Origin: Streptomyces sp. NBC_01241
GTDB taxonomy: Bacteria; Actinomycetota; Actinomycetes; Streptomycetales; Streptomycetaceae
DNA: 64,000 nucleotides
Reading direction: 5' to 3'
Assembly: GCF_041435435.1 (NCBI RefSeq)
Contig: NZ_CP108494.1
Span: 868,001-932,000 of the forward strand
Positions within the stretch are counted from its first letter, which is position 1. Each line of letters starts with the position of its first letter. Under the pieces are notes generated by a model. The model made no database searches. It was not told where the DNA came from and was given only the letters and a program-made list of their open reading frames with translations. The position numbers and the translations under genes were made by a program. This document shows, piece after piece, positions 16,997 through 26,614 of this stretch.

Positions 16997-17695
16997 ATGA
17001 AGCGCATCAAAGTGGGAGATCTGATGACCGACGAGGTCGTCTCGGTCGTCCCGGTCACCTCCTTCAAAGAGGTTGCGAAGCTACTTGCCCAGCACAACAT
17101 CAGCGGACTGCCCGTGCTCGACGACGAGGATCGGGTCGTCGGCATCGTCTCCGAGAGTGACCTGCTGAACCGACAGGCGGCGAGGCACCTCGTGACGGGC
17201 GACTTCCCCGACGCCGCCGTCGGGACCGCAGTCTCGTCCGGAGCGGAATTCACCGCTGCCGAGGTCATGTCGACACCGGCGGTGACCGTCCACGCGGACG
17301 AGACCGCACCGGACGCCGCCCGGCTGATGATGCGCAGTGGCGTGGAGCGGCTCCCGGTCGTGGACGACGAGGACAGACTCGTCGGTATCGTGACGCGCCG
17401 GGACCTGCTGCGTGTCTTTCTGCGCCCCGACGCGGAGATACGACGGCGCCTCGTCGAGGACGTGCTTGTGGGCACCATGGGGCTCAGAGCCGACGTGGTC
17501 ACCGTCCATGCAGTGGACGGCGTTGTCACCCTGGAAGGCCGGCTGGAGAGCCAGAGCCAGATCGCTGTCCTGACCTTCCTTGCCGAGCAGCTCGACGGGG
17601 TGGTCGCGGTCGTGAGCCATGTGTCCGCACCCGTGGACGGCCCCGTATCCGCCTCCTCACAGTGGACCGAGCACGGGCTGTCCGCAGAGCCATGA
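16997..17695 (+). CDS. CBS-pair protein with C-terminal BON domain
   Basis: This 232-residue protein has CBS 1 (about 8-60, ISGLPVLDDEDRVVGIVSES), CBS 2 (about 90-142, VERLPVVDDEDRLVGIVTRR) and a BON domain (about 155-218, VVTVHAVDGVVTLEGRLES). GCAGGAGG precedes ATG 16997. It lies 83 bp before the acyl-CoA ligase gene, so it may be the first gene of the ligase-PDH-ACP operon and sense adenylate charge for it, which is an inference. The last 15 residues are not part of any domain. Confidence 0.88.
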   Translation: MKRIKVGDLMTDEVVSVVPVTSFKEVAKLLAQHNISGLPVLDDEDRVVGIVSESDLLNRQAARHLVTGDFPDAAVGTAVSSGAEFTAAEVMSTPAVTVHADETAPDAARLMMRSGVERLPVVDDEDRLVGIVTRRDLLRVFLRPDAEIRRRLVEDVLVGTMGLRADVVTVHAVDGVVTLEGRLESQSQIAVLTFLAEQLDGVVAVVSHVSAPVDGPVSASSQWTEHGLSAEP

Positions 17696-17778
17696 GGACG
17701 CGCTGCTGCCATCGCCGCTCATAGCTGTGCGCCGCAGCATCTCCTTCAGGATTCCAGTGCGAGGACGAGGACCCGGCC

Positions 17779-19569
17779 ATGGACCATCGCATCATCCACA
17801 AGCAGCCCGGGCCCGGCGTCGCCTTCGAACTCCAGGATTATGAGCGGACCCGCGCCGAATTCACCTGGGACGAGGCTCGGTCGCGGCTGGCCGGATTGCC
17901 CGGTGGCGGGCTGAACATGGGATACGAAGCCGTGGACCGCCAAGTGGCCGCAGGCCTTGGCGGTCGGGAGGCGCTGCGCTGCGTTGCAGCGGACGACACG
18001 GTCACCTATATCAGTTATGGCGAGCTCGCCTGCCTCACGGGCCGCTTCGCGAACGCACTCACGGCCATGGGGGTGGCTCGGCAGGAGATGGTGTTCACGC
18101 TCCTGGGCCGTTGCCCGGAGCTCTACGCGACGGTGCTGGGCACGCTGCGCGGCGCCCGCGTGCTGTGCCCGTTGTTCTCCGCGTTCGGCCCGGAGCCCGT
18201 ACGCCAGCGGCTGGAGTTGGGCGACGCCCGGGTTCTTGTCACCACGCAGGAGCTGTACCGACGCAAGGTGGAGGAGAACAGGCACCGCCTGCCGCGCTTG
18301 GAGCACGTGCTGCTCGTCGGCCCCGTCAAAAATCCGCCGCCTGGAACGGTTTCGTTCGCCGAGATCATGAAGCAGGCATCGCCGGAGTACACCGTTCCTC
18401 CCACCGATTCGGAGGATATGGCTCTGCTCCATTTCACCAGCGGCACAACCGGGACTCCCAAGGGCGCGGTCCACGTGCACGATGCCGTCGTCGCCCATCA
18501 CGCGACGGCGGCCTTCGCACTCGACCTCCGCCCGGGCGATATCTACTGGTGCACGGCGGATCCCGGGTGGGTGACCGGTACTTCGTACGGGATCATCGCT
18601 CCGCTCACGCACGGAGTGACCCTCGTGGTGGACGAGGGCGACTTCGACGTACACCGCTGGTACCGCATCCTGGACAACCAAAAGGTCACCGCCTGGTACA
18701 CGGCGCCAACCGCGATCCGCATGCTGATGCGCGCCACCCCCCGGAACGGGACGAGGAAGCTCCCGGGGCCGTACGACTTGTCGGCCCTCCGCTTCATCGC
18801 CAGCGTGGGCGAGCCGCTGAACCCCGAAGCCGTCCTTTGGGGGCAGGACGTCCTCGGCCTGCCGATCCATGACAACTGGTGGCAGACGGAGACGGGCGCC
18901 ATCATGATCGCCAACTTTGCCTCCAGCGACATCCGCCCGGGCTCCATGGGACGTCCCCTGCCCGGAGTCGACGCCGGCCTTCTCGAACGTGGCGAGAACG
19001 GCCGCGCCGAGGTCACCGACGGACACGTGCACGTGATCGGCGAACCGGGCATCGAGGGAGAGCTGGCACTGCGTCCGGGCTGGCCGTCCATGTTCCGGGG
19101 CTATCTGCACGAAGAAACCCGCTACGCGGCATGCTTCGCGGACGGCTGGTACCTCACGGGCGATCTCGCGAAGCGGGACCAGGACGGTTGGTTCTGGTTC
19201 GTGGGCCGCGCCGATGACGTCATCAAATCGGCAGGACACCTGATCGGTCCGTTCGAGGTGGAGAGTGTGCTCATGGAGCACCCCGCCGTCACGGAAGCGG
19301 GCGTCATCGGCCGTCCGGATCCTGTCGTGGGAGCGGTCGTCAAGGCATACGTGTCGCTGCGGCCGGGCCACGCACCCGACGCCCACCTGAAGCGAGAACT
19401 TCTGGCGTTCGCACGGCGGCGACTGGGGCCCGCCGTGGCTCCCAGGGAGATCGATTTCGAGCAGAACCTCCCCAGGACCCGCAGCGGCAAAGTCATGCGT
19501 CGGGTGCTGCGTGCCCGCGAAATGGGGCTGCCCGAAGGAGACCTGTCCACGGTCGAGAACCCGGGATGA
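17779..19569 (+). CDS. AMP-forming acyl-CoA synthetase (acetyl-CoA synthetase-like)
   Basis: This 596-residue ANL-superfamily ligase would activate acetate or a similar short acid with ATP and CoA. Motifs: [16 protein letters not shown] (P-loop-like, near 216), [11 protein letters not shown] (near 365), [16 protein letters not shown] and [12 protein letters not shown] (hinge region, near 460), and the catalytic Lys in [12 protein letters not shown] near 573. The WWQTE motif is typical of acetyl-CoA synthetase-like enzymes. It precedes the pyruvate dehydrogenase genes by 25 bp and is probably co-transcribed. Since an acyl carrier protein ends the operon, ligation onto that carrier is an alternative role; sequence alone cannot decide. 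Confidence 0.85.
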   Translation: MDHRIIHKQPGPGVAFELQDYERTRAEFTWDEARSRLAGLPGGGLNMGYEAVDRQVAAGLGGREALRCVAADDTVTYISYGELACLTGRFANALTAMGVARQEMVFTLLGRCPELYATVLGTLRGARVLCPLFSAFGPEPVRQRLELGDARVLVTTQELYRRKVEENRHRLPRLEHVLLVGPVKNPPPGTVSFAEIMKQASPEYTVPPTDSEDMALLHFTSGTTGTPKGAVHVHDAVVAHHATAAFALDLRPGDIYWCTADPGWVTGTSYGIIAPLTHGVTLVVDEGDFDVHRWYRILDNQKVTAWYTAPTAIRMLMRATPRNGTRKLPGPYDLSALRFIASVGEPLNPEAVLWGQDVLGLPIHDNWWQTETGAIMIANFASSDIRPGSMGRPLPGVDAGLLERGENGRAEVTDGHVHVIGEPGIEGELALRPGWPSMFRGYLHEETRYAACFADGWYLTGDLAKRDQDGWFWFVGRADDVIKSAGHLIGPFEVESVLMEHPAVTEAGVIGRPDPVVGAVVKAYVSLRPGHAPDAHLKRELLAFARRRLGPAVAPREIDFEQNLPRTRSGKVMRRVLRAREMGLPEGDLSTVENPG

Positions 19570-19594
19570 CGCACTCGCGAGAGAAGGCACGACG

Positions 19595-20662
19595 ATGAGC
19601 ACCACCACCGCGCGGACCGACGAACGAGCCCGTCCGGCAGCGCGCAAGGGCACGCGCAAGAAGGCGTCCACCACCACTGCCCACCGCGCGACCGCATCCG
19701 ATCACCGTCTTTCCCTCCTCCGGCAGATGCTCGTCATCCGCCGATTCGAAGAACGGTGCGTCGAGCTCTACAGCAGCACGAAGATCCGAGGATTCGTCCA
19801 CCTCTACATTGGTGAGGAGGCCGTCGCCGTTGGCGTGAACGAGGCCCTGCGCCAGGAGGACGCCGTGGTGTCCACCTACCGCGAGCACGGGCATGCTCTG
19901 GCCCGCGGTGTGCCCGCCGACGCGGTAATGGCCGAGATGTACGGCAAAGTCACCGGTTGCAGCCGTGGACACGGCGGTTCGATGCACCTGTTCGATGCAG
20001 ACCGCCGTTTCTACGGTGGCAACGCGATCGTGGCCGGTGGGCTGCCTTTGGCGGCCGGACTCGCACTTGCCGACCGGATGCGTGGCGGCACTCGTGTCAC
20101 CTGTTGCTTCTTCGGTGACGGCGCCTTCGCGGAAGGTGAGTTCCACGAAACGGCCAACCTCGCGGCACTGTGGCGGCTGCCCCTGCTGCTGGTCTGTGAG
20201 AACAACCTGTACGCCATGGGAACGAGCCTGGCCCGTGAACACGCGCAGACCAACCTCGCGATGCGCGCTTCGTCCTACGGCATGCCCGCCTGGACCGTCG
20301 ACGGCATGGACGTGCTCGCCGTCGAAGCCGCCGCCCTCCAGGCCGCGGAATCCATACGGGCGGGCAACGGACCGCACTTCCTCGAAGCCCAGACCTACCG
20401 GTTCCGCGCCCACTCCATGTACGACCCGGACCGCTACCGGGCCAAGTCCGAAATCGAGCAGTGGAAAGAACGCGACCCGCTCCAAGGACTGGCCGACCGG
20501 ATGCGTTCAGAAGGACAGCTCGAGGACCGGACGATGGAACAGCTGGAGCAGGACGTGCTCGATGTGATCGAGCGCGCCGTTCGGTCGGCGGAGGACGCGC
20601 CGGCGGAGCCCGTCGCAGACCTGCTCCGCTACGTGACGAGTGAACCGGGGAACACCCCATGA
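19595..20662 (+). CDS. pdhA: Pyruvate dehydrogenase E1 component, alpha subunit
   Basis: This 355-residue thiamin-diphosphate subunit decarboxylates a 2-oxo acid (pyruvate most likely). The ThDP motif is clear: [17 protein letters not shown] (near 174) with [10 protein letters not shown] about 25 residues on. The phosphorylation-loop-like segment [13 protein letters not shown] (near 275) and [11 protein letters not shown] (near 125) are those of PDH E1alpha rather than branched-chain enzymes. The first 30 residues are a Thr/Arg/Lys-rich tail. ATG 19595 fits the gap from the ligase gene. It overlaps pdhB by ATGA. Confidence 0.9.
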   Translation: MSTTTARTDERARPAARKGTRKKASTTTAHRATASDHRLSLLRQMLVIRRFEERCVELYSSTKIRGFVHLYIGEEAVAVGVNEALRQEDAVVSTYREHGHALARGVPADAVMAEMYGKVTGCSRGHGGSMHLFDADRRFYGGNAIVAGGLPLAAGLALADRMRGGTRVTCCFFGDGAFAEGEFHETANLAALWRLPLLLVCENNLYAMGTSLAREHAQTNLAMRASSYGMPAWTVDGMDVLAVEAAALQAAESIRAGNGPHFLEAQTYRFRAHSMYDPDRYRAKSEIEQWKERDPLQGLADRMRSEGQLEDRTMEQLEQDVLDVIERAVRSAEDAPAEPVADLLRYVTSEPGNTP

Positions 20663-21660
20663 ACACGCGCCGGGCATCCACAAAGGCTCCCCCACCGACC
20701 ACCTACCGGGAAGCCCTCCGCGAGGCACTGCGCGAGGCACTGCACGACGAGCGGGTTTTCCTCATGGGAGAGGACGTAGGCAGATACGGCGGATGCTTCG
20801 GCGTCAGCCTGGGACTCCTGGAAGAGTTCGGACCCGACCGGATCAGGGACACTCCCCTGTCGGAGTCCGCGTTCGTCGGCGCGGGCATCGGTGCCGCGCT
20901 CGGCGGGATGCGGCCGGTGGTCGAGATCATGACCGTCAACTTCAGCCTCCTCGCGCTGGATCAGATCCTCAACAACGCGGCCACCCTGCTGCACATGTCC
21001 GGCGGGCAGCTGAGCGTACCCGTGGTGATCCGCATGACCACCGGAGCGGGACGGCAGCTCGGCGCTCAGCACTCCCACAGTCTGGAGGGCTGGTACGCCC
21101 ACATCCCCGGGATTCGCGTGCTCGCACCGGCGACCCTGGACGACGCGCGGCATATGCTGGCGGCCGCCCTCGCCGACCCGGACCCGGTATTGATCTTCGA
21201 GCACGGCAGCCTGTACAACGCCGCGGGCGTCCTGGATCCCACCATTGAGGCCGTCGACCTCGACAGTGCCGCAGTTCGCAGGCCCGGCAAGGATGTCTCT
21301 GTCATCACGTACGGCGGTTCACTGTCGAAGGCCATGGCCGCCGCGGACATCCTCTCAGGGGACGGCATCAGCGCGGAGGTCCTCGATCTGCGTGCCCTGC
21401 GTCCCCTCGACGATGCCACCGTCATGGAATCCGTGGGCCGCACGCACCGGGCCGTGGTTGTGGACGAGGCATGGCGCAGCGGCAGTCTCGCCGCGGAGAT
21501 CTCGGCCCGCATTACCGAACAGGTGTTCTACGAGCTCGACGCCCCGGTGCAGCGCGTATGCAGCGCAGAAGTACCCATTCCCTATGCCCGGCAACTCGAA
21601 GAGGCAGCGCTGCCCCAACCCGCGTCGATCGTGGATGCGGTGCGTCTGGCGGTGAGCTGA
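20659..21660 (+). CDS. pdhB: Pyruvate dehydrogenase E1 component, beta subunit
   Basis: This 333-residue partner of the E1 alpha subunit completes the ThDP active site. Typical E1beta segments are [18 protein letters not shown] near 34, [19 protein letters not shown] near 66, [17 protein letters not shown] near 135, and [16 protein letters not shown] near 215. It is joined to pdhA by ATGA and to the E2 gene by a one-base gap. Length is normal. Confidence 0.9.
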   Translation: MNTRRASTKAPPPTTYREALREALREALHDERVFLMGEDVGRYGGCFGVSLGLLEEFGPDRIRDTPLSESAFVGAGIGAALGGMRPVVEIMTVNFSLLALDQILNNAATLLHMSGGQLSVPVVIRMTTGAGRQLGAQHSHSLEGWYAHIPGIRVLAPATLDDARHMLAAALADPDPVLIFEHGSLYNAAGVLDPTIEAVDLDSAAVRRPGKDVSVITYGGSLSKAMAAADILSGDGISAEVLDLRALRPLDDATVMESVGRTHRAVVVDEAWRSGSLAAEISARITEQVFYELDAPVQRVCSAEVPIPYARQLEEAALPQPASIVDAVRLAVS

Positions 21661-21661
21661 C

Positions 21662-23050
21662 ATGACCGAATTCACCATGCCTTCCCTGGGCGCAGACATG
21701 GACGAAGGCACTCTGGTCGAATGGCTGGTCAACCCCGGCGATGCCGTGTCGAAGGGGGATGTTGTCGCGGTCGTGGAAACGGCCAAATCAACCATCGAGG
21801 TCGAGTGTTTCGACTCAGGTACCGTCAGTGCTCTCCTGGTCGCCCCAGGAACCAAGGTGCCGGTCGGCACCCCCATGGCAGTCATCGGCCCCGCGACCGA
21901 ACCCACTGCCCACACCCCTGCGCCACAGCCGACCGAGCCGTCTCCCGGCTTCTACCCGGCCCCGGTTCGGGCAGTCACCCGGGCCGGCGACGCCGTGTCG
22001 ACCCCTTTGGTGAGGCACTTGGCACAGAAGAAGGACATAGACCTGTCCACCATGCATGGTTCAGGCAAAGGGGGCCAGATCACCCGCGCCGATGTCGAGA
22101 AGGCGGCATCCCCGCCACGGCACCGGGTGCCGGCATCGCCACTCGCCCGCCGTCTGGCGCGGTCGTTGGACGTCGATCTGGAAGGGGTCCGGGGGACCGG
22201 GCAGAACGGCACAGTCAGAGCCGACGACGTGCGTGCCGCGGCGGGAAAGCGTGCGCACCGTACACAGCGTGCGCACCGTACACAAGGACCGCGCCCACCA
22301 GCGCCAGAACCGCCGGCCATGCCCCCGTCGGGCGCACCCCCGGTTCGCCCGTCAGTAAAGTCCAGGCCCGATACCCTCACCACGGGAGCGCCGACCACGC
22401 GTTCGGCGATCTCTGCGCTGATGACCCGCGCCAACCGCGACATTCCCCACTACTACCTGTCGACAACGATCGATCTCGCGGCCGCCACGGCGTGGATGCT
22501 CAACCGGAACGCGAACGGACCCGTGGGGGAACGGCTCGTGCCTGCGGCTTTGCTGCTGAAGTCCGCCGCACTGGCCGCACGGCAGGTGCCGCAGCTGAAC
22601 GGCTATTGGAAGGATGGTGCCTTCGTCCCGGCAGATGGTGTTCGGCTCGGCATCGCCGTGTCCCTGCGCGGTGGTGGCCTGGCGGCACCTGCACTGGCGA
22701 ACGCTGACACCATGTCCCTGCCGGAGCTGATGAAGGCCCTCAGGGACCTGGTCTCACGGGCCCGCCGCGGGCGTCTGCGTGCTTCGGAAATCGCCGACCC
22801 AACGCTTACGGTGACGAACCTCGGCGACCAGGGTGTGGAGACTGTGTTCGGGGTGATCTACCCACCGCAGGTCGCGCTCGTCGGACTGGGGTGTGTCGTC
22901 GAGCGTCCTGTAGCCGTGGAAGGGATGCTCACGGTGCACCCAACCGTGACAGCCACGCTCTCCGCCGATCACCGCGCAAGTGACGGTGCGACCGGCGCAC
23001 GCTTCCTGGCAGCACTCGACCGACTGCTCCAAGGACCGGAGGAACTGTGA
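21662..23050 (+). CDS. pdhC: Dihydrolipoamide acyltransferase (E2) with one lipoyl and two E1/E3-binding domains
   Basis: This 462-residue core of the 2-oxo acid dehydrogenase complex has a lipoyl domain at 1-77 with the lipoylated Lys in VVETAKSTIEVE. Two peripheral-subunit-binding motifs follow: STPLVRHLAQKKDIDL (about 116-150) and ASPLARRLARSLDVDL (about 157-190); one is usual. A Pro/Ala linker comes next, and then the catalytic domain (about 240-462), ending with the active-site motif DHRASDGATGARFL. No dihydrolipoamide dehydrogenase gene lies nearby, so E3 must come from elsewhere. The linker contains an 18-bp tandem duplication. It overlaps the acyl carrier protein gene. Confidence 0.88.
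   Translation: MTEFTMPSLGADMDEGTLVEWLVNPGDAVSKGDVVAVVETAKSTIEVECFDSGTVSALLVAPGTKVPVGTPMAVIGPATEPTAHTPAPQPTEPSPGFYPAPVRAVTRAGDAVSTPLVRHLAQKKDIDLSTMHGSGKGGQITRADVEKAASPPRHRVPASPLARRLARSLDVDLEGVRGTGQNGTVRADDVRAAAGKRAHRTQRAHRTQGPRPPAPEPPAMPPSGAPPVRPSVKSRPDTLTTGAPTTRSAISALMTRANRDIPHYYLSTTIDLAAATAWMLNRNANGPVGERLVPAALLLKSAALAARQVPQLNGYWKDGAFVPADGVRLGIAVSLRGGGLAAPALANADTMSLPELMKALRDLVSRARRGRLRASEIADPTLTVTNLGDQGVETVFGVIYPPQVALVGLGCVVERPVAVEGMLTVHPTVTATLSADHRASDGATGARFLAALDRLLQGPEEL
22250..22285. repeat. 18-bp tandem duplication inside the E2 linker
   Basis: Two adjacent copies of CGTGCGCACCGTACACA plus one base (22250-22267, 22268-22285) encode AHRTQR/AHRTQG in the flexible linker of E2. The frame is kept. 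Confidence 0.85.
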
Positions 23051-23301
23051 ACCGCGATGAGGCTTTCGAGTTGATCAAGCAAGTCCTGACAGACGTGGTG
23101 CCCGGCGCCGATCTCGACGCGCTCTCACCCGACGAGAACTTCCGGGACGGTCTGGAGATGGATTCGCTGGACTTCCTGAACTTCATCGAGGCGCTGAGCG
23201 GGCGCACGGGCCTTCCCCTTCCTGAGACGGACTATCCCTCGCTGAACACACTCAACGCGTGCGCGGACTATGTCGCCTCGCGCACTCCCACCGCCTATTA
23301 G
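23047..23301 (+). CDS. Acyl carrier protein-like protein coupled to the PDH operon
   Basis: This 84-residue carrier has the phosphopantetheine attachment motif EMDSLDFLNF (Ser near 37) and the helical layout of an ACP. GTG 23047 overlaps the E2 stop (GTGA), so translation is coupled. Stand-alone ACPs are not a normal part of pyruvate dehydrogenase operons; with the acyl-CoA ligase upstream, it may receive an acetyl or acyl group. No ketosynthase or phosphopantetheinyl transferase lies nearby. The role is unknown; the ACP fold is well supported. Confidence 0.82.
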   Translation: MNRDEAFELIKQVLTDVVPGADLDALSPDENFRDGLEMDSLDFLNFIEALSGRTGLPLPETDYPSLNTLNACADYVASRTPTAY

Positions 23302-23303
23302 AC

Positions 23304-23319
23304 GGGGCTGGTCGGCCCC
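23304..23319. promoter_or_regulatory. Island palindrome variant after the ACP gene
   Basis: GGGGCTGGTCGGCCCC is a palindrome-like variant of the island motif, ending 101 bp before the broken USP gene at 23421. A second GC-rich inverted sequence (GGGCCCACATGGCCCC) follows at 23324. It could also act as a terminator for the PDH operon. Confidence 0.4.
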
Positions 23320-23420
23320 GCAAGGGCCCACATGGCCCCTACTCCGCTCCTGCCTCGCAGGCCAGGCTGAGAAACGGATCGGAAACGGATCGCAGACCTG
23401 CGACGCACGGGAGTTCCGCC

Positions 23421-24289
23421 ATGAAGCACCTCGCGACCGTCGGCCTCGACGGCTCCCCCGAGAGCCGGGCGGCCGCGGACCGGGGCGCCCAGAAGGCGCC
23501 CTTTCGGGAAGTGCTGAGGCTCGTCCACGTCACCGACCGGCCCATCGGCCCTGCCATTCGTCGACTGGGCCGAGAGACGGCCAGTCGACGGGCCGGTGAG
23601 GCGCCCGGCGAGGCACTGAAGGATGTGCACCGTCGGCACCAGCATCCGAAGGTCGTCATCCGGTGGCTCCCCGGCAAGCCGGTCGCCGCCCCGGCCGCCG
23701 AAGCGAACGACGCGGACCTGCTCGTCCTCGGTTCCTGCGGCCTGGGCGGCTTGGTGGGTTTCCTCGCCGGCGCAGTGGGCACGGCGCCCCTCGTAGCGAC
23801 CGAAACCCCGGTAGCCCTCGTATGGGCGGCGGATATACCCGAGAACACCGGGCCCGGCAGGTACGACGAAATGGTCGTGGGCACCGATATCCACGGAGCA
23901 CCCGACGAGGTTCTCGCCCTTGCCTTCGAAGAGACCGCCCGTCGCGTTTGCGCCTTGCGGGCGGTCCACGGCTGGAACCCCACTCCCGCCCACAGGTTCT
24001 TCCCGTTCCTCGACTCCGACGACGAACGGGTAGCAGGCCGGAGTTCCGCACAGATGCTGGACGCACTGCTGCTGCCCTGGCGCCGCAGATTCCCGTCGGT
24101 GAGCGCCGACCGGATAGCACTCATGGGATCCCGCTGGTCGTCAACCGGTCCAGGCCGCGGCCGGCGCGGACCTCGTCGTCGGTCGGCACCTGCGCCGCTC
24201 TCCTCCGGGTGCCCGCTTCCGGCAGGTGACCCATGCCGTCCTGCATCACACCGCCGCCCGCACCGGTCGCCGTCGTCGCCCACGACTGA
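23421..24289 (+). pseudogene. Universal stress protein with two frameshifts near its 3' end
   Basis: The gene starts as a normal tandem USP (MKHLATVGLDGSPESRAAAD; loop LVLGSCGLGGLVGFLAGAVG; second domain MVVGTDIHGAPDEVLALAFE). After about residue 236 (RIALMGS) the frame loses all similarity. The expected continuation, ADLVVGRHLRRSPPGARF and THAVLHHTAA, is found in frame +1 from 24166, and the final APVAVVAHD stop in frame +2 from 24260. Two net one-base insertions are therefore implied. Because of them the original frame runs on into the next CBS-BON gene and gives an artificial 583-codon ORF. It is a pseudogene unless these are sequencing errors. Confidence 0.78.
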
Positions 24290-24317
24290 CGCCCCTGCAC
24301 GAAAGGGAAATCGGACC

Positions 24318-25010
24318 ATGATGCACCGCACTGTCGCCGAAGTCATGACCCGGGACGTGGCCACGGCCAGCCCCGAAGCGTCGCTCAAGACGGTCGCCTG
24401 GAGCCTCGCCTACAACAACGTCTCGGCCTTGCCCGTCGTGGACACCCACCACCACCCCATCGGCATCGTCTCCGAGGCCGACCTGCTCCGCCGGCAGGCC
24501 GGTCTGCCGGAAGCAGAGGGCCGTGACCAATTGCGCGGGACGGCGGCCGTGAACCACCGCACCATGGACGCCCGCACCGCCGGTGATCTCATGTCCACTC
24601 CCGTGCTGACGGCCCGGCCCGCGTGGAGCATCGTCGAGACAGCGCGCTTCCTGAACGAGCGGGGTGTCAAACGGCTTCCGGTCATCGATGACACGGGCAT
24701 GCTCGTGGGCATCGTCAGCCGCTCGGATCTGCTGCGCCCCATGCTCCGCCGCGACGACGCCATACACGAAGAAATCGTCGACGAGGTGCTGGGCCGGACT
24801 CTCCGGATGACACCCGGGGGCGTGACAGTGACCGTTCAGGAAGGAGTCGTCACCCTGAGCGGAAGAGCGGAGGAGCGTTCAACCATTCCGATCATCGAAC
24901 TCCTTTGCCTTTCCGTCGACGGCGTCGTCAGTGTCGACCAGTCCCTCGAATACGCCGTGGACGATCTGCCGCCGGATCTCGATCCGGCGCGTGACGCCGA
25001 CAATCCCTGA
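24318..25010 (+). CDS. CBS-pair protein with C-terminal BON domain
   Basis: This 230-residue protein has CBS 1 (about 8-60, VSALPVVDTHHHPIGIVSEA), CBS 2 (about 92-145, VKRLPVIDDTGMLVGIVSRS) and BON (about 160-218, VTVTVQEGVVTLSGRAEE). ATG 24318 is chosen because similarity starts there and GAAAGGGAAA lies just upstream; the long upstream open frame is an artefact of the frameshifted USP. Most similar in layout to the protein at 25868, with which it shares the ends of the CBS units (AEVMTR, LLRRQ/LLRRH). Confidence 0.87.
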   Translation: MMHRTVAEVMTRDVATASPEASLKTVAWSLAYNNVSALPVVDTHHHPIGIVSEADLLRRQAGLPEAEGRDQLRGTAAVNHRTMDARTAGDLMSTPVLTARPAWSIVETARFLNERGVKRLPVIDDTGMLVGIVSRSDLLRPMLRRDDAIHEEIVDEVLGRTLRMTPGGVTVTVQEGVVTLSGRAEERSTIPIIELLCLSVDGVVSVDQSLEYAVDDLPPDLDPARDADNP

Positions 25011-25153
25011 GCGCTCATGTCATGGGACGGAAGAAGCCAACCGCTTCTCGCGGTTCCTGATCGTGCGGTGCACGGCCATCAGCCGCTTCTCCGCATCCTC
25101 GCAATGGCTCCTTCCGCCAATTTCACGAAAGCACCGTTCGTACCGGGAGAACA

Positions 25154-25168
25154 GGGCCGAACAGTCCC
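25154..25168. promoter_or_regulatory. Island palindrome (putative OsdR/DosR-like box)
   Basis: GGGCCGAACAGTCCC matches the reverse complement GGGCCGAWCGGTCCC at 14 of 15 positions and ends 83 bp before the CBS-BON gene at 25252. Confidence 0.6.
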
Positions 25169-25251
25169 CGGCGCACCCCGGATGGTCCTACCGTCGGCCG
25201 ACAGCGCTGCCGAGGCTCGGAAATACGGGGTCCCTTGTTTTTGGAGGAACC

Positions 25252-25854
25252 ATGAAACATCTGCGTACCGTCGACGACGTGATGACGCACGCCGTTATCA
25301 CGGTCAATCGCGGAGCGCCGTTCAAGGACATCGTGGAGACCATGCGGCAATGGCGGATCAGTGCTCTGCCCGTCGTGTCGGACGAGGGACGAGTCGTCGG
25401 CGTGGTCTCCGAAGCAGACCTTTTGCTCAAGGCGCAGGGCGTAGATGAGTCCCGCGCCGTCTGCGCCGGTCAGCTGATGACCGTACCCGCCGTGACGGTG
25501 CCCCGGAGTGCAAGCATCGCGGGTGCCGCTCGACTGATGGCCCGCGGCCACCTCAAGCGGCTACCGGTCATCGAAGACGACGGACGCATCGTGGGCGTGG
25601 TCAGCCGGGGTGATCTGCTGAAGATCTACCTCCGCCCGGACGAGGACATCGCCCAGGAGCTGCGCGAGCTGATCATGACTCAGCTCATCCCGGCGGGCTC
25701 TGCGACCGTCTACGTGCAGGTGTCCGACGGCATCGTCCATCTGAACGGCGCCATCCCCGACCCGTCACTCAGTGACGTGCTGGTGCGTGTCGCGCGCACG
25801 GTGCCGGGAGTCGTGAACGTGGTGGCCCGGTTCGAGTCCGATGTTCCCGCGTGA
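25252..25854 (+). CDS. CBS-pair protein with C-terminal BON domain
   Basis: This 200-residue protein has CBS 1 (about 8-60, ISALPVVSDEGRVVGVVSEA), CBS 2 (about 76-130, LKRLPVIEDDGRIVGVVSRG) and BON (about 140-196, VYVQVSDGIVHLNGAIPD). The strong site TTGGAGGAACC precedes ATG 25252. It is followed after 13 bp by another CBS-BON gene, so the two form an operon that may extend to the USP at 26615. The segment FKDIVETMRQWRISALPV is almost repeated in the CBS remnant near 46430. Confidence 0.88.
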   Translation: MKHLRTVDDVMTHAVITVNRGAPFKDIVETMRQWRISALPVVSDEGRVVGVVSEADLLLKAQGVDESRAVCAGQLMTVPAVTVPRSASIAGAARLMARGHLKRLPVIEDDGRIVGVVSRGDLLKIYLRPDEDIAQELRELIMTQLIPAGSATVYVQVSDGIVHLNGAIPDPSLSDVLVRVARTVPGVVNVVARFESDVPA

Positions 25855-25867
25855 ATGGAGAGCGACG

Positions 25868-26494
25868 ATGAGGCATCGCAGCGTCTCCGACCTCATGACG
25901 CCCACGGCCGTCAGCGTCCAGCGCGGCACCACGTTCAAGGAGATCGCCCGGCTCCTGGACGAGTTCGGCGTCACCGCCGTGCCCGTAGTGGACGAGAAAC
26001 AACGCCCCGTGGGTGTCGTTTCCGAAGCCGACCTGCTCCGCAGGCACGACTCCGGGAGTGGCGCGAACACCGCCGTCGATCTCATGAGCCACCCGGCGAT
26101 CACCGCGGCTCCCGGGTGGAGCGCCGTCCGCGCCGCCCGCGTCATGGAGAAGCACAAGGTCAAGAGGCTCCCCGTAGTCGACAGCGAAGGCCGGCTGATC
26201 GGGGTCCTGAGCCGCAGCGATCTCCTGCAACTCTTCCTGCGCAGGGACCACGCAATCCAGGAAGAAATCCTCGAAGACGTCCTGACGCACACACTCCGGC
26301 TCAGTCCCTCGTCGCTGACCGTCGAGGTCACCGACGGCCTCGTGACCCTCAGCGGCACCGTGATTCGGCACAGCCTCGTCCCCGTAGTGATGCGTCTGTG
26401 CCGGAGCGTCGACGGAGTCGTGGACGTGATCAATCGGCTCGACTACGAGCAGGACGACCTGCCTGTGGATGTACGAACGGGCACCCAGCGGTAG
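25868..26494 (+). CDS. CBS-pair protein with C-terminal BON domain
   Basis: This 208-residue protein has CBS 1 (about 8-58, VTAVPVVDEKQRPVGVVSEA), CBS 2 (about 76-130, VKRLPVVDSEGRLIGVLSRS) and BON (about 145-200, LTVEVTDGLVTLSGTVIR). GAGAGCGACG precedes ATG 25868, 13 bp after the previous gene. It is probably a duplicate of its neighbours, since three CBS-BON genes lie in the same direction within 2.2 kb. Confidence 0.87.
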   Translation: MRHRSVSDLMTPTAVSVQRGTTFKEIARLLDEFGVTAVPVVDEKQRPVGVVSEADLLRRHDSGSGANTAVDLMSHPAITAAPGWSAVRAARVMEKHKVKRLPVVDSEGRLIGVLSRSDLLQLFLRRDHAIQEEILEDVLTHTLRLSPSSLTVEVTDGLVTLSGTVIRHSLVPVVMRLCRSVDGVVDVINRLDYEQDDLPVDVRTGTQR

Positions 26495-26614
26495 AAGATG
26501 GCCTGAAGCGCCGACACGTACGCGGATTCGCCACCGCCCCGGGAACGTCACCTCCAGACGTACGGCGGAAACGATTCCCCACCCCGAGTCAGCCACTGTC
26601 CGAGGAAGCCCATC

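Noticed and set aside
17746..19677. A 643-codon frame on the minus strand
   Set aside because: Antisense to the acyl-CoA ligase; no domain signal.
23259..25010. An apparent USP-CBS-BON fusion protein of 583 residues
   Set aside because: The USP C-terminus is found in two other frames and the CBS-BON protein has its own start and ribosome site, so the fusion is a product of frameshifts.
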